NCBI GenBank assembly: GCA_030424865.1
Contig: JAUHVR010000007.1
Location: 124,001 to 188,000 of the forward strand
Direction: 5' to 3'
DNA: 64,000 nucleotides
DNA from: Alphaproteobacteria bacterium
GTDB lineage: Bacteria > Pseudomonadota > Alphaproteobacteria > Rhodobacterales > Rhodobacteraceae
Positions within the stretch are counted from its first letter, which is position 1. Every line of letters begins with the position of its first letter. The notes under the pieces are model-generated. The model ran no database searches. It was given only the letters and a program-made list of their open reading frames with translations, and had not been told where the DNA came from. A program made the position numbers and the translations under genes. Positions 44,479 through 53,079 of the stretch are shown in pieces.

Positions 44479-45413
44479 GTCGAGATCAGCACCGCGTCGA
44501 CGCGGCGGTTCTTCAACCGGCCTTCGGGGGTCAGGTTCGAAGCGATGGGGGACAGAAAGCCGACGCCCTGCGCCGAGATCTGTTCCTTGGCGACGCCATA
44601 ATCCTGAACCAGGCGCTGTGCGACGCTTGTGGCGCGTTGCTTGGACAGGGCGATGTTGCCGACCAGCGTGCCGACAGCATCGGTGTGCCCGACCAGCACA
44701 ATTTGCCGGTCCGGATTGGCACGCAGATAGACCGCCAGGTCTGACAGCGACTGGAAAGCGCCGCCGCCCAACTCGGACGAGCCGCTTTCAAAGACCAGAT
44801 CCTCGAGAACGACATGCCCCTTGGTTTCCAGCTGTTGCACAAGTGACCGGGGCAGGGCCGCGACAGGTTTGGGCGCTTTGGGGACCGTGATCTCGGCCGG
44901 GGCGCGCCCGCTGGGACCGGCCTGAAAGATCTGCAGAAAAATGCTGCTGGCAGAGTGGCTGACCAGGATCGACAGGAACTGGCCGTCGTCTTCATGCACC
45001 GCGGAAAAGAACCGGAAGTCGGACAGGTTCACATACATGTCGGGCGGCAGGATCACCTCGGTCCCGAAGTTGAAGTCGAATCCGCCGCATTCGACGTCGA
45101 CACAGTCCAGCAGCGTCGTATAGCCCGCCGCGGCCACCTGGTCGCGCAGCGGAGACATCACCTGCAAAGGCGTGACGGCATCAGCAGGCAGGCGCCAGGC
45201 CTGCCGTTGGATAAGCCCGTCGACAGCCACCGCGGGCACGCGTTCCCCATCCCAGGCGCCGACCGGAATGAAATAGGTATCGGGATCGCGGGCATCGTCA
45301 AAGGTCTGCACCAGCCCCCCGGGCAGTTGCAGGTCCAATGCCGTGACGTCGGTTGCCCAAAGCGCCAGCAGAAGAACGAGGTATTTAACGGGCCTGGCTG
45401 TGATAGTCGTCAT
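44472..45413 (-). CDS. OmpA-family envelope protein
   Basis: The 313-residue protein has a signal peptide (residues 1-25, ending VTA). Residues 27-195 form an unassigned beta-rich domain with two Cys in LLDCVDVECGGFDF that may form a disulphide. Residues 200-313 form the OmpA C-terminal domain, with DLVFESGSSEL, VLVGHTDAVGT and GRLKNRRVDAVL. These keep the Asp and Arg that bind diaminopimelate in peptidoglycan. It overlaps the upstream peroxidase-like gene by 29 bp. It is probably an outer-membrane or periplasmic anchor to the cell wall. Confidence 0.85.
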   Translation of the reverse strand: MTTITARPVKYLVLLLALWATDVTALDLQLPGGLVQTFDDARDPDTYFIPVGAWDGERVPAVAVDGLIQRQAWRLPADAVTPLQVMSPLRDQVAAAGYTTLLDCVDVECGGFDFNFGTEVILPPDMYVNLSDFRFFSAVHEDDGQFLSILVSHSASSIFLQIFQAGPSGRAPAEITVPKAPKPVAALPRSLVQQLETKGHVVLEDLVFESGSSELGGGAFQSLSDLAVYLRANPDRQIVLVGHTDAVGTLVGNIALSKQRATSVAQRLVQDYGVAKEQISAQGVGFLSPIASNLTPEGRLKNRRVDAVLISTK

Positions 45414-45957
45414 TGGGCATCATCGCGGTGGCGCTGGCCACCCGATTGCTCATGTTGAAAAAGGCCGTGACATTGGCGATGTCCCAGATGTCACGATCGG
45501 TGAACCCCTGATCCCTCAGTGCGGCGCGGTCGGTCTCTTCGACCTCGGCGCTGGCCTTGGTGACCTTTTCTGTAAACAGCAGCATGGCGCGGTGGCGATC
45601 CGACAGATCCGCCGCGCGCCAGTTCATAACCATCAACTCGCCCAGTTTCGGATCCCCCGACAGGGCGCGCACCGCCGCGCCGTGGGCGGTCAGGCAGTAG
45701 AAACACTTGTTGATGCTGCTGACCACAACGGCGATCATCTCGCGTTCCAGCTTGCTCAGCCCGCTGTCGGCCAGCATCAGATTGTTGTAGAGCCCGGTAA
45801 AGGCGTTCAGCTTTTCGATGTCAAAGGCGTGGGCCTTCAGGACATTGGGCACCATGCCCAGCTTTTCCTCGCAGATGGCGAAATACTTGGCCGTGTCCTC
45901 GGGCAATGGATCGACCATTGGCAGGTCCAGCGCGGTTGGCATGTCGGTTTTGCTCAT
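45385..45957 (-). CDS. peroxidase-related enzyme (carboxymuconolactone decarboxylase-like)
   Basis: The 190-residue all-helical AhpD-like protein has the redox motif in NKCFYCLTAHGAAV (CxxC followed by His). The N-terminal ALDLPMVDPLPEDTAKYF and the C-terminal WDIANVTAFFNMSNR match the peroxidase-related uncharacterised subfamily. It may reduce hydroperoxides using the two Cys. It lies 9 bp downstream of the acetyltransferase gene and overlaps the OmpA gene, so the three form an operon. Confidence 0.85.
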   Translation of the reverse strand: MSKTDMPTALDLPMVDPLPEDTAKYFAICEEKLGMVPNVLKAHAFDIEKLNAFTGLYNNLMLADSGLSKLEREMIAVVVSSINKCFYCLTAHGAAVRALSGDPKLGELMVMNWRAADLSDRHRAMLLFTEKVTKASAEVEETDRAALRDQGFTDRDIWDIANVTAFFNMSNRVASATAMMPNDDYHSQAR

Positions 45958-45966
45958 CTGTCCCCC

Positions 45967-46689
45967 TCAGACGTCCTTGGGCACGCGGTAGTGGTATTGC
46001 GCCACAACCTGCATGCCCAGCGATTGGTATAACTTGTTGGCAGGCCGGTTGTCCTGCACGCAAAGCGTGGTCAGCCAGGTCGCCCCCCAGTCGCTGGCCC
46101 AATGCGCGGCGGCGCGCATCATCCATTTGCCCAGACCCTTGCGCTGATGCTGAGGCAGGGTTTCCAGCGCGTGCAGCATGGCCACACCGTTGTGAATGCC
46201 GACAAAGGCTGTGGCTGCAGGCTGGTCATCGATCCGGCCGAAAAGACCCGTTCGCGGCGGCTTGGCGCGGTCCATGATGGCCTGTCGGGCGGGCCCGATG
46301 CCGGCCTGTTCCCAAATCTCGCGCATGATCGCCAGCGGTTCCCAGATGTGAAAGACACTGACCGGCGGCAGCGGCAGATCGGTCAGGTCATGCACCTTGC
46401 AGCGATAGAGGTTCACCGGGTCCACACGGCGATAGCCGCGATCCACCAACGCCGCATCCAGCGCCTGATCCTTGTCGCGGATCATGAACAGTGGCTCTTG
46501 CCCAAGCATGCGCATCGCCTCTTCGGCGGCAGGCAGATCCTCGGGGTCGACCTGGCCACTGGCGGTCGCGGCCGAGACGCGCTTGCCGCCGCCCTGGCCC
46601 TCGCGCAGGGTCCAGGGGCCAGCCCGCAGCACCCGCGCGGCAGGCCAGGTGGCGTCGATGGTCTGAAGCAGGCGCGTGGTGTCGGGCAT
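45967..46689 (-). CDS. GNAT-family N-acetyltransferase
   Basis: The 240-residue protein has a divergent N-terminal half and a GNAT core at about residues 130-235. MLHALETLPQHQRKGLGKWM carries the acetyl-CoA loop (QxxGxG/A-like) and LCVQDNRPANKLYQSLGM is the typical final strand-helix. The substrate is unknown. It is the first gene of a three-gene minus-strand unit with the peroxidase-like and OmpA genes. Confidence 0.82.
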   Translation of the reverse strand: MPDTTRLLQTIDATWPAARVLRAGPWTLREGQGGGKRVSAATASGQVDPEDLPAAEEAMRMLGQEPLFMIRDKDQALDAALVDRGYRRVDPVNLYRCKVHDLTDLPLPPVSVFHIWEPLAIMREIWEQAGIGPARQAIMDRAKPPRTGLFGRIDDQPAATAFVGIHNGVAMLHALETLPQHQRKGLGKWMMRAAAHWASDWGATWLTTLCVQDNRPANKLYQSLGMQVVAQYHYRVPKDV

Positions 46690-46769
46690 TCGGCAGGGTC
46701 ACAAAATTTCGTCCGCTCCGTTATGCGGCCTCTGGGGCAGGCTGTCCATGCAATGCGTGGAAATCCGCC

Positions 46770-46946
46770 TCAGTCCGCTGAACCGCTGGTCTGGTAACTG
46801 GTGACCAACACGTTCTTCATCCGGATTTGCAGAGCTTGCGGATCAGGTCGATCCCTGTTGGATTGGAGCGTCGTCTGGCCCGTGGCAAAGGCCTGGGGCG
46901 CAGCAAGCGTGGACAGGGTCAGGGCAAGGGCAAGAAAGCGTGTCAT
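46770..46946 (-). CDS. small exported protein, 58 residues, unknown
   Basis: The peptide begins MTRFLALALTLSTLAAPQAF, a clear signal sequence with a likely cut near ATG-Q. The mature part is about 35 residues, polar, with DRPDPQALQIRMKNVLVTSY. There are no Cys residues. It lies between the CinA-like and GNAT genes, with its own room for a promoter. The signal peptide is the main argument for coding. The function is unknown. Confidence 0.5.
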   Translation of the reverse strand: MTRFLALALTLSTLAAPQAFATGQTTLQSNRDRPDPQALQIRMKNVLVTSYQTSGSAD

Positions 46947-47021
46947 TGAAATATCCTCGGTCATATGAATACGACCAAGACTGCCCGACCTTGGGGCGCC
47001 GCGACAGTCCGGTATTCCGGG

Positions 47022-47744
47022 CTATGCGGGGAACAGCGCCGCCAGCCGGGTCATCGCCGCGTCCACCTGCGCGCCATCCTGCCCGCGGATGACGATGTTG
47101 GCTCCGAAGACGCCGTTCTTCTGAAACGGATAAGACCCGATGGACAGGTCGGGATAAGCCTGCGCAAGCTCGGACAGCGGCCCGGCAATCTCTCCCTCGC
47201 CGCGATTGATGCGCAGGCTCTGGCTCAGCAGCGGCGCGCCGCCGGTCAGGCCGGGCAGGACGCTGGCGACCATGGCCTGAAAGACCGAGGGCACACCCGC
47301 CATGACATGCACGTTGCCCAGCGTGAAACCCGGCGCGATCGAGACCGGGTTGTCGATCAAGGTCGCCCCATCGGGGATTCGGGCCATGCGCTGGCGGGCG
47401 GCGTTGAACTCGGACCCCTGTCGATCGTAATGCGCCTGCAGCAACGCGCGGGCGTCATCGCGGATGTCGATGTGCACGCCAAAGGCGGCGGCGATGTTGT
47501 CGGCGGTGATGTCGTCATGCGTCGGGCCGATCCCGCCCGAGGTAAAGACAGTGTCATAAGTCTCGCGCAGGGCGTTGACGGCCGCCACGATGGCCGGCCC
47601 TTCGTCCGAGACCACGCGCACCTCTTTCAGATCGATGCCGGCCTTGGTCAGTTCACCGGCGAGGTAGTGCATATTGGCGTCGCGGGTGCGGCCTGAAAGG
47701 ATCTCGTCTCCGATCACAAGCATGGCGGCGGTGGGGTTGGGCAT
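47022..47744 (-). CDS. molybdopterin-binding (CinA N-terminal domain) protein
   Basis: The 240-residue protein is one MoCF-biosynthesis/CinA-N domain: MLVIGDEILSGRTRDAN, TSGGIGPTHDDITADNIAAA and MAGVPSVFQAM. Full-length CinA has an added C-terminal nicotinamide-nucleotide amidase domain, which is absent. Stand-alone forms are common in alphaproteobacteria and may act as nucleotide pyrophosphatases. The start is the internal ATG (MPNPTAAML); an upstream extension would overlap sfsA. Confidence 0.85.
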   Translation of the reverse strand: MPNPTAAMLVIGDEILSGRTRDANMHYLAGELTKAGIDLKEVRVVSDEGPAIVAAVNALRETYDTVFTSGGIGPTHDDITADNIAAAFGVHIDIRDDARALLQAHYDRQGSEFNAARQRMARIPDGATLIDNPVSIAPGFTLGNVHVMAGVPSVFQAMVASVLPGLTGGAPLLSQSLRINRGEGEIAGPLSELAQAYPDLSIGSYPFQKNGVFGANIVIRGQDGAQVDAAMTRLAALFPA

Positions 47745-47789
47745 GGGGGCATCCTTGTCAGCGGTTTGCCCACGGTATAGGCCCCTGCC

Positions 47790-48494
47790 ATGCAGTTTCA
47801 AACCCCGCTGATCCCCGCCACGCTGATCCGCCGCTACAAACGCTTTCTGGCCGATTGCCGGTTGCAGGACGGGCGCGAGGTCACAGCCCATTGCGCCAAC
47901 CCCGGCTCGATGATGGGGCTGGCAGACCCGGGCCTGCGGATCTGGCTAGAGCCCAACGACGACCCGAAAAAGAAGCTCAAATTCGGCTGGCGGCTGGTCG
48001 AGCATACCTCGGGCCATTTCACCGGTGTCGACACCGGCGTGCCGAACCGGATGCTGCGCGCCGCGCTGGAGGCGGGGCAGGTCGCGGGGCTGGAGGGGTA
48101 TGAGAGCGTGCGGCCCGAGGTGAAATACGGCACCGGCAGCCGGATCGATTTCCTGCTGACCGGCGCTGGGCGGCCAGATGCCTATGTCGAGGTGAAATCG
48201 GTGACCCTGTCGCGCCAGCCCGGACTGGCCGAGTTTCCCGACAGCGTGACGACGCGCGGGGCCAAGCATCTGGGCGAACTGGCCGAGATGGTCGCCCAGG
48301 GACATCGGGCGGTGATGCTGTATCTGGTCCAACGCACCGATTGCGAAGGGTTCGATCTGGCGGCAGATCTGGACCCGACCTATGCGGCGGCCTTCGCAGC
48401 GGCACGACAGGCGGGGGTCGAGGCGCTGTGTTTCGACTGCGGGATTACGCCCGAAGGCGTGACCCTTGGGCGGGCCTTGCCGGTTCTGGCGTGA
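47790..48494 (+). CDS. sfsA: DNA/RNA nuclease SfsA family protein
   Basis: The 234-residue length and motifs are those of SfsA: RRYKRFLADCRLQDG, AHCANPGSMMGLADPG, VEVKSVTLSR near residue 130 and the C-terminal RAVMLYLVQRTDCEGF. The VEVKS element belongs to a PD-(D/E)XK-like nuclease core. E. coli SfsA was found as sugar fermentation stimulation protein. It is divergent from the CinA-like gene (45 bp gap) and upstream of map. Confidence 0.93.
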   Translation: MQFQTPLIPATLIRRYKRFLADCRLQDGREVTAHCANPGSMMGLADPGLRIWLEPNDDPKKKLKFGWRLVEHTSGHFTGVDTGVPNRMLRAALEAGQVAGLEGYESVRPEVKYGTGSRIDFLLTGAGRPDAYVEVKSVTLSRQPGLAEFPDSVTTRGAKHLGELAEMVAQGHRAVMLYLVQRTDCEGFDLAADLDPTYAAAFAAARQAGVEALCFDCGITPEGVTLGRALPVLA

Positions 48495-48497
48495 TCC

Positions 48498-48725
48498 TCA
48501 GGGCCTTGGCACCGTGAGCGCGGGATCATAGGCAAAACTGATCTCGTGCCGCTCTTTTGAAACGCCCTCGCTGTCAAAGCGCGACACGGTCTGTACATGT
48601 GGCACCCGCGAAAACGGGTCCATAGCCCCGCCGTCGTCATAAAGTGCCGCGATTGTGTTGGCGCAGTCGTCCGCACAAACCGGCGTAGCGCACAGCAGGC
48701 ATGCTGCAACTGCCGAAAATTTCAT
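48498..48725 (-). CDS. small exported protein, 75 residues, possibly truncated
   Basis: A signal peptide covers residues 1-18 (MKFSAVAACLLCATPVCA). The mature part starts DDCANTIAALYDDGGAMDPF and ends after AYDPALTVPRP. The one mature Cys is near its N-terminus. I have an impression that similar Roseobacter proteins with a D-C-A-x-x-I-A-A-L-Y start are about twice as long, in which case this copy would be cut short just before the convergent sfsA end. The function is unknown. Confidence 0.55.
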   Translation of the reverse strand: MKFSAVAACLLCATPVCADDCANTIAALYDDGGAMDPFSRVPHVQTVSRFDSEGVSKERHEISFAYDPALTVPRP

Positions 48726-48852
48726 GAAAAATTCCTCCGAAAATCCCTTGGCTCAAAGCCTAGCAAAGCGCCTGCGTCGCAGGCAAGCGCGCGCCTCTGG
48801 TCACTGGCGGTGAACCGCATTACATAAGGGCCTCAAAGTCAGGAGTTTGACC

Positions 48853-49665
48853 GTGAACGAAGACACACGTGGCCGTTTGACCCGTGACGGCATCCGCATC
48901 TACAGCGAGGCCGATTACGCAGGCATGCACAAGGCAGGCGCTTTGGCGGCGCAGATCCTTGATGAGGTGGCCGAGCATGTCTTTGTCGGCCAGACCACGG
49001 GCGCGCTTGATGCCTTTATCCAGCGCCGCGTCGAAGAGGAAGGCGCGACCTCGGCCACGATTGGCTACAAGGGGTACAAGCACGCCAGCTGTATCAGCAT
49101 CAACCACGTGGTCTGCCATGGCATTCCGGGTGAGAAGCGGCTGAAGGATGGCGATATCCTGAACATCGATGTCACGGTGATCGTGGACGGATGGTTCGGC
49201 GACACCAGCCGCATGTATGTGGCGGGCAAGCTCAGCCGCAAGGCAGAGCGGCTGATCCAGGTCACCCACGATGCCCTGATGCTGGGGATCGAGGCGGTCA
49301 AACCCGGCAACACCTTTGGTGACATCGGCAACGCCATCCAGACCTATGCCGAGGGTCAGCGCATGTCGGTGGTCCGCGACTTCTGTGGCCACGGGCTGGG
49401 CCGCGTGTTCCACGCCCCGCCCAACGTGCTGCACTATGGCCGCGCGGGCACAGGGCCTGTGCTGGAGGAAGGCATGTTCTTCACCATCGAGCCGATGATC
49501 AACCTGGGCCGCCCGGAAACCAAGGTGCTGTCCGACGACTGGACCGCCGTGACCCGCGACAAGTCGCTGAGCGCGCAGTTCGAACACTCGGTCGGCGTGA
49601 CCTCGGACGGGGTCGAGATCTTTACCCTTTCGCCGTCAGGCAAGTTCCACCCGACCTACGGTTGA
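48853..49665 (+). CDS. map: type I methionine aminopeptidase Map
   Basis: Map removes the initiator methionine from new proteins. The 270-residue length is typical. Metal ligands are visible in order: NIDVTVIVDGWFGDTSRMY (two Asp), CGHGLGRVFH (His), FTIEPMINLG (Glu) and a Glu in the last QFEHSVGV segment. GTG was chosen as start because AGGAG lies 7 bases upstream; a TTG two codons earlier is too close to that site. Confidence 0.94.
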   Translation: MNEDTRGRLTRDGIRIYSEADYAGMHKAGALAAQILDEVAEHVFVGQTTGALDAFIQRRVEEEGATSATIGYKGYKHASCISINHVVCHGIPGEKRLKDGDILNIDVTVIVDGWFGDTSRMYVAGKLSRKAERLIQVTHDALMLGIEAVKPGNTFGDIGNAIQTYAEGQRMSVVRDFCGHGLGRVFHAPPNVLHYGRAGTGPVLEEGMFFTIEPMINLGRPETKVLSDDWTAVTRDKSLSAQFEHSVGVTSDGVEIFTLSPSGKFHPTYG

Positions 49666-49844
49666 TCATCCGGTTTGGTGTCATCCCAGCGTCGCCACAG
49701 CTGCAGCAACAGTGTGCTGTGGCCAATCGGGACAATTGCGTCGTGGATGAAGACCGGCCCGGTGTCCGGGCGCGGCGGGGCGGTGCGCACCTCTTCCTTT
49801 TCGCGGGTGGCGAACAGTGGGGCAAAGGTGGCAAGCGTGCTCAT
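49656..49844 (-). CDS. small hypothetical protein, 62 residues
   Basis: The frame encodes a soluble peptide with TAPPRPDTGPVFIHDAIVPI and ends LQLWRRWDDTKPDDQP. Its stop overlaps the end of map by 10 bp. The hydrophobic core (VFIHDAIVPIGHSTLLLQL) is coherent, codon bias fits, and no better frame covers the 235-bp gap. I cannot name a family. It may be coding, but antisense shadowing of an untranslated region cannot be excluded. Confidence 0.45.
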   Translation of the reverse strand: MSTLATFAPLFATREKEEVRTAPPRPDTGPVFIHDAIVPIGHSTLLLQLWRRWDDTKPDDQP

Positions 49845-49900
49845 GCCGATACCCTAGCACCGATTCGTGAACATCAGGCACACTTTCCTGCGATGCCGGG

Positions 49901-50458
49901 TCAGGCGGCCTCCAGAACGGTGACCCAGCTGTCGCCGTAGCGGCGGTGTTCCAGCAGGTCATAGCCCGGGGGCGCGTCCTGGGCGGCGTTTTCTTCCCAG
50001 ACGATCAGTGCCTCGGGGGCAATCCAGCCAGCCTCGCGCGCGGCGGTCAGGGCGGTTGTGCCCATGTCCTTGCCATAGGGCGGGTCGAGGAAGATCAGAT
50101 CGCAAGGCGCATCCGACGGCGGCAAGCGGCGGGCGTCGCGGGCCAGGACGGTGGTTTCGTCGGCACAGCCCAGCAGGCGGATGTTGCCCTTGATCAGCGA
50201 TTGCGCCTTTCGGCCATCATCGACAAAGGTCACATGCGCCGCACCGCGCGACAGCGCCTCGAGCCCCAGCGCGCCGGTGCCTGCGAACAGGTCCAGCACC
50301 CGGGTGCCGTCGAAGGGGTCGCCAAAGCGGCCCCCGGCCAGCATGTTGAACAGGCTCTCGCGCACCCGGTCGGTGGTTGGGCGCAGATGCGCGCCCGCGT
50401 CGCCCTTGCCAACGGCGGTCAGCGCCCGCCCCCGGAACCTGCCTGCAACGATCCTCAC
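49901..50458 (-). CDS. rsmD: 16S rRNA (guanine966-N2)-methyltransferase RsmD
   Basis: RsmD methylates G966 of 16S rRNA in the assembled small subunit. The 185-residue protein starts MRIVAGRFRGRALTA, with RPTTDRVRESLFNML near residue 30, VLDLFAGTGALGLEALSRG as the SAM-binding motif and LIFLDPPYG as the catalytic NPPY-type motif. It overlaps the upstream ferredoxin-reductase-like gene by 4 bp (ATGA). Confidence 0.94.
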   Translation of the reverse strand: MRIVAGRFRGRALTAVGKGDAGAHLRPTTDRVRESLFNMLAGGRFGDPFDGTRVLDLFAGTGALGLEALSRGAAHVTFVDDGRKAQSLIKGNIRLLGCADETTVLARDARRLPPSDAPCDLIFLDPPYGKDMGTTALTAAREAGWIAPEALIVWEENAAQDAPPGYDLLEHRRYGDSWVTVLEAA

Positions 50459-51663
50459 GCTTTCAACAGCGCCTTGAGGTTGGTTTCGGGATCCGCGACC
50501 GCCGCAGGGTCAGGGGATTTGCCGCTTTCGATCAAACGCTTGCCGACCATATAGGCGCGCGGGTCGTTCATGGCATCCAGCGCCAACAGGGTGTCATCGC
50601 GGTAATACCAGAACGAGACGGTGCCGCCTTCGCCCTGCCGGGTGACAACGCGGTTGTAGCCGGTCGAAAGGCCCGCGATCTGCAGTTTCACGTCGTACTG
50701 ATCGGACCAAAACCAGGGCTTGGCCTCGTAGTCTCGTTCCGCGCCCATGATGTTGTCGGCCACACATTCCGCCTGATCGATGGCGTTGCCAACGCTTTCA
50801 AGGCGGATGCGCCCGCCGTTGTGTGGGAATGACGCGCAGTCGCCCGCGGCCCAGATGCTGGGATCGCTGGTCTGGCCCAGGGCATTGGTCTTGATGCCGT
50901 TCTCGATCTCAAGCCCGCAGGCCTCGGCCAGGTCAGTGGCAGGGGTGATGCCGACGCCGACAATGACAAAATCAAGCTCAAGCTCGGTCCCATCGGTCAG
51001 GACCGCGCCCGTGACCGCGGTGTCGCCGGTGATGTGGTCCAGGCCCACACCTTCGCGCAGGTCGACGCCGTGGGAGGTGTGCAGGTCGCGGAAATAGGCC
51101 GAGGTTTCGGGGGCGGCGACACGCTGCAGGATGCGGTCGCTCATTTCGACCAGCGTAACCTGCAGGCCCAGCTTGGCGGCAACCGCTGCGGCCTCGAGCC
51201 CGATGTAGCCGCCGCCGACGATCAGGACTTTGGCGCCCGTGGTGCAGCGGGGGGCCATCTGGTCGACGTCTTTCAGGGTGCGGACCACGTGGACACCGTC
51301 GAGCGCCCCGCCGATCCTGGCGGGCAGGCTGCGGGGGACGGAGCCGGTGCAGAGCGCGAGGTGATCAAAGGCGATGGTCTGGCCACCTGCCGTGACCTGC
51401 TTGTTGGCCCGGTCGATGGCCTCGACCGTCACATCAAGGTGCAGGTCGATGTCGTTTTCGCCATAAAAGGTCTCGGGACGCAGCAACAGGCGGTCTTCGG
51501 TCATCTCGCCCAGAAGATAGGCCTTGGACAGGGGCGGGCGCTGATAGGGCGGCACGGGCTCTTCGCCGATCAGGGTGATCTTGCCGTCAAACCCATTGCC
51601 GCGCAGACGCGCCACCAGCGAGGCCCCGGCCTGTCCGCCGCCGATCACCACCACGTTTGTCAT
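50455..51663 (-). CDS. FAD-dependent ferredoxin/rubredoxin reductase-like oxidoreductase
   Basis: The 402-residue protein has an N-terminal FAD motif VVIGGGQAGASLVARL, an NAD motif LIVGGGYIGLEAAAVA near residue 150 and a second FAD motif IWAAGDCASFP near 275. A C-terminal reductase domain ends the protein. It belongs to the putidaredoxin/rubredoxin reductase group, which passes NAD(P)H electrons to a small iron-sulfur protein feeding a P450 or dioxygenase. No such partner is adjacent, so the acceptor is unknown. It is upstream of, and coupled with, rsmD. Confidence 0.85.
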   Translation of the reverse strand: MTNVVVIGGGQAGASLVARLRGNGFDGKITLIGEEPVPPYQRPPLSKAYLLGEMTEDRLLLRPETFYGENDIDLHLDVTVEAIDRANKQVTAGGQTIAFDHLALCTGSVPRSLPARIGGALDGVHVVRTLKDVDQMAPRCTTGAKVLIVGGGYIGLEAAAVAAKLGLQVTLVEMSDRILQRVAAPETSAYFRDLHTSHGVDLREGVGLDHITGDTAVTGAVLTDGTELELDFVIVGVGITPATDLAEACGLEIENGIKTNALGQTSDPSIWAAGDCASFPHNGGRIRLESVGNAIDQAECVADNIMGAERDYEAKPWFWSDQYDVKLQIAGLSTGYNRVVTRQGEGGTVSFWYYRDDTLLALDAMNDPRAYMVGKRLIESGKSPDPAAVADPETNLKALLKA

Positions 51664-51754
51664 CTGCCGCTCCTTTGCGTCTTCCGGTTGGTCAATTCCG
51701 TTTGAACGCTATATGCCCGAATGTGGGAAACGCAATTCTAGGAGCGAACAAAAG

Positions 51755-52243
51755 ATGTCGATTTCGGTTGGAGATACACTGCCAGACGCCACGCTGTTGC
51801 GGATGGGCGCCGAAGGACCCGAAGAAGTTCAGCTTGGCGACAAGGTGAAAGGACGCAAGGTCGTGATCTTTGGTCTGCCAGGGGCGTTCAGCGGCACGTG
51901 CACGACGGCACAGGTGCCGAGTTTCATGCGGACCAAACCGGATTTCGAAGCGAAGGGCGTCGACGAGATCATTTGCATCGCCGTGAACGATCCGTTCGTC
52001 ATGGGCGCCTGGGGCGAATCGACCGGCGCGACTGACGCTGGCCTGACCTTCCTTGGCGACCCGAGCGGGGCTTATGCGCAGGCGATTGGCATGGCGTTCG
52101 ACGCCGGTGCGGTCGGATTTTTCGGACGCCTGCAGCGTCACGCGATGCTGGTCGAGGACGGGGTCGTCAAGATCCTGAACCAGGGCGATGTGCCCGGTCA
52201 GTGCGAAATCGCCGCCGGGGAAACGCTGTTGGAGATGATCTGA
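51755..52243 (+). CDS. peroxiredoxin (Prx5-like)
   Basis: The 162-residue AhpC/TSA-family protein has its peroxidatic Cys in LPGAFSGTCTTAQVPSF near residue 49, preceded by KVVIFGL. NDPFVMGAWGE and a resolving-region Cys near the C-terminus (GQCEIA) are typical of the Prx5 group. It reduces hydrogen peroxide and alkyl peroxides using thioredoxin or glutathione. The ATG is preceded by TAGGAGCG. It is divergent from the reductase-rsmD pair. Confidence 0.92.
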   Translation: MSISVGDTLPDATLLRMGAEGPEEVQLGDKVKGRKVVIFGLPGAFSGTCTTAQVPSFMRTKPDFEAKGVDEIICIAVNDPFVMGAWGESTGATDAGLTFLGDPSGAYAQAIGMAFDAGAVGFFGRLQRHAMLVEDGVVKILNQGDVPGQCEIAAGETLLEMI

Positions 52244-52280
52244 TCTGCTAGGATGGGCGGGTGCACCAGAGGAGGTCTGA

Positions 52281-52655
52281 ATGTTCCCGCCCATCCCGAT
52301 CCTGCGCAGTTTCGACGAAACTGAGACGCGGGCGTTTTATGTCGATTTTCTTGGCTTCGAGATTGTTTTTGAGCATCGGTTTGCGCCCGGTCTGCCGCTT
52401 TACATGTCCGTCAAGCGTGGCGACTGCGAGCTGCACCTTTCTGAGCATGGAAATGTGTCAGCGACCGAAAGCTCGGTCCGCATTCCCATGCGTGATGTGG
52501 CTGGGTTTCGCGATCAGCTGAACGCCAAGGGGGTCCTCGGCGCGCCGCTTGAGAGCCATGACCAGAGCTATGGCTGGCGCGACATGTCGGTTGTGGATCC
52601 GGCCGGCAACACACTGATGTTTTGCGAAGATCTGGATTGGCTGGATCAAGGCTGA
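52281..52655 (+). CDS. glyoxalase/bleomycin-resistance (VOC) superfamily protein
   Basis: The 124-residue single VOC module has ILRSFDETETRAFYVDFLGF at the start and MSVVDPAGNTLMFCED at the end, the usual first and last strands. Candidate metal ligands are the Glu in CELHLSEH and the final Glu. It resembles the BRP-like members that bind bleomycin-type antibiotics or act on small diols; a resistance role is not shown. It lies 37 bp after the peroxiredoxin gene. Confidence 0.8.
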   Translation: MFPPIPILRSFDETETRAFYVDFLGFEIVFEHRFAPGLPLYMSVKRGDCELHLSEHGNVSATESSVRIPMRDVAGFRDQLNAKGVLGAPLESHDQSYGWRDMSVVDPAGNTLMFCEDLDWLDQG

Positions 52656-52730
52656 GGCCGCGGCGTCCTTGGCTTCTGTCGAAAGGAATGCGCCTGCGGC
52701 GCATGCATGATATCTCGGGGTCCGCCTTTG

Positions 52731-52787
52731 GCGGTCCCCTGCGGGTTTGCCTCCGGCGGGGATATTTTTGGCAAGAAGAAGATCAGG
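52731..52787 (+). repeat. hairpin plus GGGATATTTTT-GCAAGAAGAA element, copy 2
   Basis: CCGCC/GGCGG and CCCC...GGGG hairpins lead into GGGGATATTTTTGGCAAGAAGAA. The last 20 bases match copy 1 at 41523-41546 with one gap. It lies between the VOC gene and the convergent phhB, overlapping the phhB stop. Confidence 0.6.
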
Positions 52788-53079
52788 TCGCGAGGGCGTC
52801 CATCTTGCGCGCTAGCTTTGCGTCAAGGTCGCTGAGGCCGCCTGCATCATGGGTGGTGAGCGTGACCGTCACCGTCTTGTAGACATTGAACCATTCCGGA
52901 TGGTGATTCCATTTCTCGGCCCAGAGCGCGGCCTGGGTCATCCAGCCGAAGGCCTGCACGAAATTCTTGAACTGGTAGGTCTTGGTGATCGCGTCGCGGT
53001 CAGGGACCTGCGTCCAGCCTGTGTCTGCGAGCTCGGAAATGAGCGCCGCGCGGTCGTCTGAACTGAGTTTTTCGGTCAT
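52783..53079 (-). CDS. phhB: pterin-4a-carbinolamine dehydratase PhhB
   Basis: The 98-residue protein has the family signature [16 protein letters not shown] with both catalytic His, then [15 protein letters not shown]. It dehydrates 4a-hydroxytetrahydrobiopterin, recycling the pterin cofactor of phenylalanine hydroxylase; no phhA gene is adjacent. Its start overlaps the stop of the upstream DUF482 gene (ATGA). Confidence 0.93.
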   Translation of the reverse strand: MTEKLSSDDRAALISELADTGWTQVPDRDAITKTYQFKNFVQAFGWMTQAALWAEKWNHHPEWFNVYKTVTVTLTTHDAGGLSDLDAKLARKMDALAT

